Positions 27,305-33,841 of a stretch of DNA of 33,841 bases are shown piece after piece (positions within the stretch are counted from its first letter, which is position 1; each line of letters begins with the position of its first letter). The notes below the pieces were generated by a model. That model was not told where the DNA came from and did no database searches. It saw only the letters and a program-made list of their open reading frames with translations. This DNA comes from TH1177 sp042138015 (GTDB taxonomy: Archaea > Thermoproteota > Nitrososphaeria > Nitrososphaerales > Nitrososphaeraceae): positions 1 to 33,841 of the forward strand of contig JBHIVA010000023.1 in assembly GCA_042138015.1 (NCBI GenBank), given 5' to 3'. Position numbers and translations under genes: made by a program.

Positions 27305-30019
27305 TTATTGTTTGGACCAAAAAAGTTCATCTAAGCTTGATTGTCTATCCTTACCTAATATGGATTTAAAATTGAAATTTAAAGAAGCTAATATCTGATC
27401 AAAAATAGATTCCATAGTTTCTAGATATTTTTCAATATCGATTTCATTTATATTGCTAACTAGTTCTACAGGTTTAACTCCATCATTTGTTTTAGTTTTA
27501 ACATATGATATTATATCTCCAGCTCTCACTTGTTTACCTGATTGATCTAATAACATAGCTGCTTTAATATGTTGAGGCAATCCTTTGTATGTTATGTAGT
27601 CTATATTTTTACCATCTATAGATCTAATTTTTGAATTATTTGTTTTTTCTCCATATCTTTCAGGAGATTTATTTACCATTACATTGAAACTTAAATCTTG
27701 GGTTGGAATTTTTCCCTCTTCTAAATTACCGGCGTATTTTTTGATTATCTCTCTAATTTTTTCCTTCGCATTTTCAAATTCGCTCTCGGATCTTACTTCT
27801 CTTAAAATATCTAGTATTTTATAAAAGGCTTTTCTTATAAATGGAGGTGTATGTGATTTTTTTCCAGTTAAACCTTTGACATCCACAGTACCATCTTCTA
27901 ATACTCCTAGATAATTTTTTTTTAAATCACTGAAGACTACGTATCTATACGTTTTGTCAATTTCTAAATCTACACTGAGGTTGTTTCTTGCCCAATTTGA
28001 TATGATATCCACATTGCTTGATGAAGGATTCTTAAGAAACAATGAATCGGTATCTCCATACACAACTTCTATTCCTATCTCCTTACATTTTTCGATTGTT
28101 TTCATTGTTGTATCTCGGCCAATTGCAGCTGTAGCATCTGCCACTGGCAAACAGTATAATGGAAATATTTCTGACCCCATAACTCCATAACTAGCATTGA
28201 GAATAACCTTTATTGCTTGACTTATTACTTCGTAAGTTTGCCTTTTTTTTATCTCTATCGTTTTATTTTTTGATAGATATTTATAATAATTAACTCGTAG
28301 ATCTCTTAATGATCCAATTAAAAGCGATGTAAGCCCTCTTTTTCTTTTGCAAACCCAGTGAGTTGTCTCAGGAATATGTTGATTAGGATCATCTTTACAG
28401 AGTTGATGTGAACAATTAACAGTTTCATAAGATAAATTATGAACTTTAATTATACTGGGATACAATGAAGCGAAATCTACTACTACTACCTTAAAATGAA
28501 TCCCTAATTTAGGTTCGACTACTAAACCTCCTCTATATTTTTTTTCTTTTATTATCGCAGTAGTAGAAGAAGATCCTTTTGATATTAAATCCTCACGTCT
28601 TGGTATCAATGCATTTTTTTGTCTATGTTCGTAATATAACATTCCCCTGATCCACTGATTGACCCCAAATCTTGAAATATCATCTAGCGGTAGATGTCCT
28701 ATCCTGGATATAACTACCAGTAATTTCATTAAGAGATCATCATTAAATGTTGTTAATCTAAGAGTTAAATCCGCATCTTTTAAACAATATTCCGCCAATT
28801 TATCCAAGGGTAGGTCAGTTATATCTCCATTAAACTCTAATTTACGGTCATTTAATAGAGCTTCAGATATTGCATTTAAAGTAAATTCTGAGTATTTATG
28901 ATTAAATGCATAATTCTGAACAGATCTATTTTGCAATGTTCTAAATAAATCCAAATGGATTCCATGTTTAATATGAACTGGTTCTGCCTGCATCCCTCTC
29001 TTTATAAAAGATTCCTTTTTGACTAGTATGGGAATATGATCTTTTTCTATTGCTTTTTTCTTAAATTTATCTATGAGAGGATCTTGTGCTCTTGCATATA
29101 GATATGGTAAATCAAAATCGTCTCCATTAAAGGTAAGAATTATTGGATAAGAATCAATTATTTTAAATGCCTCTGAAATTAAATCCTTCTCATTTTCAAA
29201 TATCATAGCTTCTTTTATTATTTCTCTATGATCCTGGCTTGTATAATCAACGTCACCATAATTTAGAACATATACTTTATTAAATCCATCAGTTCCAACC
29301 ATTCCTATAGCTATGATTTTTTTATCATGATCTCTTGGATTAGGAATTCTACCTTCTTCAGATTCAACTTCAATATCTATTGCTAATCTTTTCATATATG
29401 GGATAGGTTGATTCAACAAGTTTACCCATTTGGAAATATAATAATTATATTCATCAACTCCTGTTATTTTTTGGTCTGACATTTTGTTCCATAAAGTAAA
29501 CTTTAATTGCTCTTCTATTTGTTCTGTTATTTCATATTTGTATTCAAAAATACTTTCACCTAATCTAAAGTAATATGTACCTGGTATAAGGGAATTATCA
29601 TACAAATAATTTTCATGATATTTTATATCTGCTTCCCAAGAAGTTAATTTTTCTCTAACACTCTCACTAGTACCACCTATAGATAAGGGATCTGGTGCAA
29701 GGATTTTAATTACATTTATTTCCTTATCTAAAATCAAATCAATTTTTTTATCATCTTGTAATTTGTATTTTGGTTGTTCTCTTTCGATATCTAATGCTTT
29801 TTCCTTGAATTCTGACTTTGTATAGCAATAAGGTTTATGATCAGTATGATCTTTCCAAAAATATATTAATTCTGAATCTGGATCATAAAATTTTAATATA
29901 ACTCTATGTTCTTCCCCAGAATAAGCTGAAGAGAGTAATATAACTTTTTTATTCTCAGGCAATTGCAACATATTATTAAACATTTTTGTTTTAGTGATGC
30001 CGATAGATTCCTGATCCAC
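27305..30019 (-). CDS. polB: DNA polymerase B (family B replicative polymerase)
   Basis: 904 residues. The 3'-5' exonuclease is intact: Exo I D215-I-E217, Exo II N298 to D303 (FNGDDFD), Exo III Y411xxxD415. Polymerase motifs are A DFASLYPSI (515-523), B K604xxxNASYG (604-612) and C YGDTDS (654-659). The enzyme therefore synthesises and proofreads. Thaumarchaea have PolB as well as PolD. The frame starts with GTG at 30019; a TATA-like element about 27 bases upstream fits a leaderless GTG start, while an ATG 12 codons further in (29983) is the alternative. Cysteines around 536-557 may form a metal-binding finger next to the palm. Confidence 0.96.
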   Translation of the reverse strand: MDQESIGITKTKMFNNMLQLPENKKVILLSSAYSGEEHRVILKFYDPDSELIYFWKDHTDHKPYCYTKSEFKEKALDIEREQPKYKLQDDKKIDLILDKEINVIKILAPDPLSIGGTSESVREKLTSWEADIKYHENYLYDNSLIPGTYYFRLGESIFEYKYEITEQIEEQLKFTLWNKMSDQKITGVDEYNYYISKWVNLLNQPIPYMKRLAIDIEVESEEGRIPNPRDHDKKIIAIGMVGTDGFNKVYVLNYGDVDYTSQDHREIIKEAMIFENEKDLISEAFKIIDSYPIILTFNGDDFDLPYLYARAQDPLIDKFKKKAIEKDHIPILVKKESFIKRGMQAEPVHIKHGIHLDLFRTLQNRSVQNYAFNHKYSEFTLNAISEALLNDRKLEFNGDITDLPLDKLAEYCLKDADLTLRLTTFNDDLLMKLLVVISRIGHLPLDDISRFGVNQWIRGMLYYEHRQKNALIPRREDLISKGSSSTTAIIKEKKYRGGLVVEPKLGIHFKVVVVDFASLYPSIIKVHNLSYETVNCSHQLCKDDPNQHIPETTHWVCKRKRGLTSLLIGSLRDLRVNYYKYLSKNKTIEIKKRQTYEVISQAIKVILNASYGVMGSEIFPLYCLPVADATAAIGRDTTMKTIEKCKEIGIEVVYGDTDSLFLKNPSSSNVDIISNWARNNLSVDLEIDKTYRYVVFSDLKKNYLGVLEDGTVDVKGLTGKKSHTPPFIRKAFYKILDILREVRSESEFENAKEKIREIIKKYAGNLEEGKIPTQDLSFNVMVNKSPERYGEKTNNSKIRSIDGKNIDYITYKGLPQHIKAAMLLDQSGKQVRAGDIISYVKTKTNDGVKPVELVSNINEIDIEKYLETMESIFDQILASLNFNFKSILGKDRQSSLDELFWSKQ

Positions 30020-30040
30020 TTTTATACTAGATTGATAATA

Positions 30041-30051
30041 ATTATTAAATT
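30041..30051 (-). promoter_or_regulatory. Probable TATA box of polB
   Basis: Minus-strand AATTTAATAAT is centred about 27 bases before the GTG start, fitting a leaderless transcript. AT-rich surroundings make this a weak call. Confidence 0.3.
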
Positions 30052-30223
30052 TTAATCTTTTCTATTCTACGAATTTTCTATGAAATATGAAATTGTTAAA
30101 TTTATGTATTACTTCATTAGAATCATTTTAAAATGCAATTTATGATATTACCCATTTTTTTACTATTATAGAAATGAGCAAAATATATATTGTTTTTTAA
30201 TAAATTATAAATTTTCCTAAACA

Positions 30224-31042
30224 TCAAATTTTCTTTACATAATTTTTACTAGTAGTCATTCTTACAATAGATATTCCTGTTATATATAACAATATCATGG
30301 GAGCAGAAATAAACCACATGGTAACTCCACTACCATCTGGTGTAATAATAGCCCCAAATATGATGAAGATAATTATGAAGTATCTAAGATTTCTTTTCCA
30401 AAAATCATATTCTATTATACCAGATAGCGATATAACATACATAATGATCGGAAGCTCAAACGCAATTCCAAATCCTAATAGAAATTGAAGAACGAATGAA
30501 ATGAAATCATTTATGTTTAAAAATGTTTCAACACCTATCGACTCTCCATACTTATACAGGAAATCAAGTGTAAAAGGAATTACAACTAAGAATGAAAAAG
30601 CAATTCCTGAAACAAATAAGCTTATTGTAGGAATTAAAATTTTTAGAAGTTTGATTTTCTTGTTCTTTTTTTCATCTATCGCAGGACTTATGAACTCATA
30701 ACATTCCTTGATAATTAATGGAATAGAAGATATTATACCTATTAAAGATGCTACATAAATCTGTGCAACAAATGCTTGTCCTGGTGCTGTTTGTATCAGA
30801 TCTACCTCAGCAGGAAGTAACATCAGTTTCATAAAAGTAGTGGTTTGTATTGCTATATTGTTAAAAGGATCTGGATAAATGAACGGAAATGTAATAATGT
30901 TAGCTGTTGTAAAAGGAAAGTCAATACTGACCGAATAAAAACTTATTCCAAATGTAATACAAAAAATTATGAAAACGATAATTATAAGAGAAATTCTTAA
31001 TATTCTGGTTCTCAATTCAGAAAAATGCTCTTTAATGGACAT
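30224..31042 (-). CDS. tatC: Twin-arginine translocase subunit TatC
   Basis: About 272 residues from the ATG at 31042; a TTG four codons upstream (31054) is possible. The N-terminus has the TatC signature EHFSELRTRIL, followed by six hydrophobic segments. SPAIDEKKNKK in the loop after the second segment and FGIAFELPIIMY in the fourth are strongly conserved family features. TatC recognises twin-arginine signal peptides and moves folded cofactor proteins, such as copper or iron-sulfur enzymes, across the membrane. No TatA gene is next to it. A TATA element (31087-31096, minus strand) precedes it. Confidence 0.93.
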   Translation of the reverse strand: MSIKEHFSELRTRILRISLIIIVFIIFCITFGISFYSVSIDFPFTTANIITFPFIYPDPFNNIAIQTTTFMKLMLLPAEVDLIQTAPGQAFVAQIYVASLIGIISSIPLIIKECYEFISPAIDEKKNKKIKLLKILIPTISLFVSGIAFSFLVVIPFTLDFLYKYGESIGVETFLNINDFISFVLQFLLGFGIAFELPIIMYVISLSGIIEYDFWKRNLRYFIIIFIIFGAIITPDGSGVTMWFISAPMILLYITGISIVRMTTSKNYVKKI

Positions 31043-31274
31043 TCCTGATGACAATTTTGTTATTATTTTTATTTTCTTAGTCTTGACTTATATATTTGCT
31101 AGTTAGTTAATGATATAATTATAGTCTTAAAATAATTAAAATAATCGATTATTATTTTTATCTGATTAGTAAAATTTTTCTCATACTAGCAATTATTTAA
31201 TTTAATTATCAATTTTGAGAATTAGTTATGACTTAAGTTAATAAATAATATCTCTCATGTAAATACTCTGTCTT

Positions 31275-31595
31275 ATGACTATTCAAGAATTCTTACTACC
31301 AGATGAAAATATTAAATTTCAAAGTAAAACTAAGGTAAAATATGGAGAAAATAGATACAATTTCTTGATTACAGATTTGAGAATAATTCTTTATGCAAAA
31401 AGAGGTCGTTTTTTAAGATCTGATGATATTATAAGTGAACGCTTAGATAAATTACATGAAATAAAATATTGCGAGAAAGGTTTAGTTTTTAGAACTGCTA
31501 AAATAACTATTCAATCCAATGTAAATATGGACATCTTTGGTTCTTGTTCTGAATTGAAACAACTCTTTAATAATTTACAAGTTATAGTACACTAG
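31275..31595 (+). CDS. Small PH-like domain protein
   Basis: 106 residues. The pattern of short strands with FLITDLRIILYAKRG (about 31-45), DDIISERLDKLHEIKY and a closing C-terminal helix is that of single bacterial/archaeal PH-like domains, where T-D-x-R-I-I is the most conserved part. No membrane segment or catalytic motif. Such proteins are usually regulatory or scaffolding and their ligands are unknown. A TATA-like TAAATAATA (31242-31250) about 28 bases upstream of the ATG suggests a leaderless message. It stands alone. Confidence 0.7.
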   Translation: MTIQEFLLPDENIKFQSKTKVKYGENRYNFLITDLRIILYAKRGRFLRSDDIISERLDKLHEIKYCEKGLVFRTAKITIQSNVNMDIFGSCSELKQLFNNLQVIVH

Positions 31596-32044
31596 CTATT
31601 ATATTGATACTTATAATAATAAACAAAACTGTGTGTTAAAAAATTAATCTTATCGTATGATTATCAAAAAATAGCTATAATATAATAGTATTAAGTACTT
31701 GATATCCATTGGGATATCAAAATCATTATATTGTTATTCTAGTTAACTGTTTTCAAATAAGAATCATTAATTTTATCTCTTTTTTGAATGTTATAGTCAA
31801 ATTAAATTAATTATAATCTGCGATACTCTTCAATTTGACTAATATTTTAGAATATGTATCCACTAAATAATTTTATTATTGAAGGAACAAAATAAAGTTA
31901 TAAATAGTAATGATATACCACAATCTTTATTTCATACTTGTGGCTTATTTTTCCAATCTCTAACTGCATCTGTTTTAATAATTTTATAAGTTATAATAAT
32001 TAATCTTAGTGAATAAATAAATATGCTTATTATAAAATATTTGT
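31596..32044. other. Gene-free AT-rich region with one strong hairpin
   Basis: About 450 bases. TTGATATCC (31699-31707) and GGATATCAA (31712-31720) form a perfect 9-bp stem with a four-base loop, about 100 bases after the PH-like gene. It is not followed by a T run, so it is not a classical terminator. The rest shows nothing I can support. Confidence 0.4.
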
Positions 32045-32541
32045 ATGAGGTATGAAGTAATCTATATTAAATCTTTCATCGTTTCTTTAATAACAGTATT
32101 ATCGATTGCCTTAAGTTTCGATCAACCTTGTATTTAATACAAGAAATCAATTCAGATATGGTCACTATCACTAATTGTGAATCTCTTGATGTCAAAATCT
32201 CGCCTCTACCAATTCCGATCGTTTCACAAAATGAAACAAAATTTAAGATAACTTTTTTTGAACCAAATAGTACTTTATCATATTTCTTAATAATCAAGAT
32301 ATTTTTTCCGCTTCTAAGCAAAGAGACCAAACTATTCAAATACAGCTGAAGGAATAATTTCAATACCCTACAAGTTTTCTTCATCTGGTCTATATAATAT
32401 CAAGGTTCCAGTATTAGGGATTAACTTTGTTTTAATAAATCCAAAATTAGCATAATTTGAGGTTCAAGTCAAATAATTAAGATCTATCATTACCATTTTA
32501 ATTATTGGTATATTATATGAAAAGATAAACTTTTGTAACCA
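32045..32541 (+). pseudogene. Decayed secreted beta-domain protein with signal peptide and membrane anchor
   Basis: Pieces in different frames form one protein. From ATG at 32045 comes a signal-peptide-like stretch (basic start, then ITVLSIALS) ending at a stop near 32135. In the next frame, from about 32128, the text is SPLPIPIVSQNETKFKITFFEPNST. In the third frame, from about 32339, it reads NTAEGIISIPYKFSSSGLYNIKVPVLGINF, then A-stop-FEVQVK (stop at 32453-32455), another stop, and a hydrophobic segment SIITILIIGILY. The IPYKF-GLYNIKV pattern matches beta-sandwich thaumarchaeal surface proteins. At least two frameshifts and two stops show that it is dead. Confidence 0.65.
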
Positions 32542-32692
32542 TAATATTTCTCATATTATAGAACCATCTAAAAGAAAAATCAAAATAAATTTAATCGATA
32601 TTAGGTAAGATAATGGTTCTAAAATAGAAAAAGTTCTATCTAATTTGCCATTAATTGCATTCCTAATTTACCATTAATTGAATATTAAAATT

Positions 32693-33049
32693 CTATATTT
32701 TTTTTGTAGTTATCACCTCTTGAAATTTTTGTAGATGAGTAGCTAATTCTTTCAGCACCTCTATTTTCCTTTTGGGATTGTTTGCGAAATTTATTACCTC
32801 TTTAATGAATTCGTTAATATCTATCACATCTTCTCCCAGGACTTCTATGCCTTTAGAGGTTATAAGATATGATTTTAAGGGAACCCCGTATTGGATACCA
32901 GAGAGAAAATAATTTTCATTCTCTTTTAATTTTTCACTTTTTTTCTTAAACTCTTCACTTATCTTTTCCGCTTGTACTTCTATTTCTTTCTCGATTTCAT
33001 CTATTTTTAAATTAAGTTTATCTATACAGTTAAAAAAATCCGAGATCAC
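32693..33049 (-). CDS. Small coiled-coil protein of unknown function
   Basis: 118 residues from a GTG start. Residues 8-45 form a charged heptad-like coiled coil (IDEIEKEIEVQAEKISEEF); the middle, YGVPLKSYLITSKGIEVLG, is more globular, and the C-terminus is helical. No catalytic motif or membrane segment. It lies 61 bases downstream of the PadR gene on the same strand, with an AT-rich, TATA-like stretch in between, so it may have its own promoter or be cotranscribed. PadR genes are often next to the target they control, which makes this a candidate target, by inference only. Confidence 0.6.
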   Translation of the reverse strand: MISDFFNCIDKLNLKIDEIEKEIEVQAEKISEEFKKKSEKLKENENYFLSGIQYGVPLKSYLITSKGIEVLGEDVIDINEFIKEVINFANNPKRKIEVLKELATHLQKFQEVITTKKI

Positions 33050-33110
33050 AATAATACATGATAGTGATCTTTTTTAAATATTTATAATTTTATTATTCTT
33101 TATCGTTCTT

Positions 33111-33599
33111 TCATTTCAGTTCTTTTTCTTGATCTTTTATTTTTTCTAGCTCAGTTCTTAAAAATTCCTTGTATTTTTCTCTCTCTTGTTCTGTCATTTT
33201 ATCAAGATTTGCACTAAGGGTTGATCCAACAGATGACAATCTATCTATTAAATCCATAGCCATGAACTTCCCTATATTGCCAAATCTAAACATAACATCT
33301 AACTGTTTTTGTAATATTTTTTGGATTGATTGAATGTCTTCTGCAATACCTAAACCTTTATGTGTAATTTTATATTTTCCATTATCTATTTCCACAATCA
33401 AACCTTCTTCTAGCAGTCTTCCTAACATGGGATAAATTAATCCAGGCGAGGGCTTCCATTTCCCTTCACTCTCATAAATTGCATAATCAATAATTTCTTT
33501 ACCACTCATAGGTTTTTCTTTCAATAAGTTTAAAATATAATGTCTAGAGAATCCTCTAGGAATAACACTATTTACCCTTGAAAACCAGTGAGATATCAT
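33111..33599 (-). CDS. PadR-family transcriptional regulator
   Basis: 162 residues. The N-terminal winged helix (about 15-85) shows the PadR pattern: RHYILNLLKEKPMSGKEII, then SPGLIYPMLGRLLEEGLI, where P-G-L-I-Y-P-x-L-x-x-L-x-x-x-G is the recognition-helix signature, and a wing with GKYKITHKG. The C-terminal helices (about 95-162) are acidic and would form the dimer/effector region. PadR proteins repress operons for phenolic or toxic compounds or membrane transport and often regulate themselves. A perfect 12-bp palindrome lies 12 bases before its start codon. The start is ATG at 33599, with the transcription start probably a few bases upstream. Confidence 0.9.
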   Translation of the reverse strand: MISHWFSRVNSVIPRGFSRHYILNLLKEKPMSGKEIIDYAIYESEGKWKPSPGLIYPMLGRLLEEGLIVEIDNGKYKITHKGLGIAEDIQSIQKILQKQLDVMFRFGNIGKFMAMDLIDRLSSVGSTLSANLDKMTEQEREKYKEFLRTELEKIKDQEKELK

Positions 33600-33611
33600 T
33601 AAAATAACTAT

Positions 33612-33623
33612 ATCGCTAGCGAT
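33612..33623. promoter_or_regulatory. Palindromic operator candidate in the padR promoter
   Basis: ATCGCTAGCGAT is a perfect inverted repeat, GC-richer than its surroundings. It lies between a minus-strand TATA-like AATATTAATAAA (about 33623-33634) and the start codon, covering the region just upstream of the expected transcription start. A dimeric winged-helix regulator bound here would block transcription. Confidence 0.55.
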
Positions 33624-33732
33624 TTATTAATATTTCTTATTCTCTATCAAATTATAGAAATGTAGAATAAATAAGAATGACTTCTAAAACGTATATGAGA
33701 GATTGTTATCGATAGGAATGAACTCTAGCTGG

Positions 33733-33841
33733 AATTAACATCCTAAATTAACATCCTAAATTAACATCCTAAATTAACATCCTAAATTAACATCCTAAAT
33801 TAACATCCTAAATTAACATCCTAAATTAACATCCTAAATTA
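33733..33841. repeat. 13-bp tandem repeat (minisatellite) cut by the window end
   Basis: The unit AATTAACATCCTA is repeated head to tail without a single mismatch: eight full copies and five bases of a ninth before the window ends. It lies upstream of the padR promoter. It does not encode a repeat protein obvious from this piece and lacks spacers, so it is not CRISPR. Its full length lies beyond the window. Confidence 0.95.

Noticed and set aside
32128..32349. 73-codon plus-strand open frame as a stand-alone gene
   Set aside because: It is the middle piece of the frameshifted pseudogene and lacks its own signal peptide and C-terminus.
32076..32384. 102-codon minus-strand open frame
   Set aside because: It is antisense to the decayed secreted-protein gene, whose plus-strand pieces carry recognisable protein features; the minus frame does not.
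32461..32470. GGTTCAAGTC resembling a tRNA TPsiC arm
   Set aside because: No matching acceptor, D or anticodon arms occur upstream; the bases belong to the pseudogene coding text.
33733..33841. CRISPR array
   Set aside because: Units are only 13 bases and directly adjacent, with no unique spacers and no cas genes in the window.

Overview
The window comes from an archaeon of the Nitrososphaeria (Thaumarchaeota), most likely a group I.1b soil-type ammonia oxidiser; the very AT-rich protein genes and the 16S sequence bring Nitrosocosmicus-like lineages to mind, but genus level is not certain. The evidence is the archaeal 16S/23S operon with no tRNA-Ala in the spacer and no 5S behind it, an archaeal aIF2-alpha/Nop10 pair, a family B DNA polymerase, a GPN-loop GTPase, a Tes/Grs-type tetraether-lipid radical SAM enzyme and a crotonase like the one thaumarchaea use in their 3-hydroxypropionate/4-hydroxybutyrate cycle. 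Many genes have a TATA box about 25 nt before the start codon, so many transcripts are probably leaderless.

Layout. 1-158 is the tail of a CDC48-like AAA ATPase. 0.8-6.5 kb holds the radical SAM lipid enzyme, the crotonase, homoserine kinase coupled to a GPN GTPase, and a flippase-like membrane protein. 6.6-13.2 kb is a compact block of housekeeping and cofactor genes: a small unknown, family 4 uracil-DNA glycosylase, a GcvH-like/TusA-like fusion facing a tandem rhodanese, an all-alpha dUTPase/MazG-type hydrolase, an orphan MtrA-like corrinoid domain, a 333-residue unknown, a corrinoid adenosyltransferase, aIF2-alpha and Nop10 (the last too short for routine ORF calling). 13.4-21.3 kb looks like accessory, cell-surface territory: a secreted beta-helix protein, a geranylgeranyl-reductase-like flavoprotein, a family 2 glycosyltransferase, a long gene-free stretch with a wrecked methyltransferase gene, and a three-gene minus-strand run (small membrane protein, polytopic GT-C-like protein, class III aminotransferase).

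21.3-26.3 kb is the rRNA operon with a recognisable promoter and long processing stems around both 16S and 23S. 26.3-31.1 kb carries a ureohydrolase, DNA polymerase B and TatC. 31.2-33.8 kb has a small PH-like protein, a decayed secreted-protein gene, a small coiled-coil protein, a PadR regulator with a 12-bp palindrome in its promoter, and a 13-bp tandem repeat that runs off the window end.

The observations most worth following are the lipoyl-carrier/TusA fusion beside a rhodanese (possible lipoate-linked sulfur relay), the MtrA-like corrinoid protein near a corrinoid adenosyltransferase in an organism that should not make methane, the PadR operator, and the two pseudogenes.
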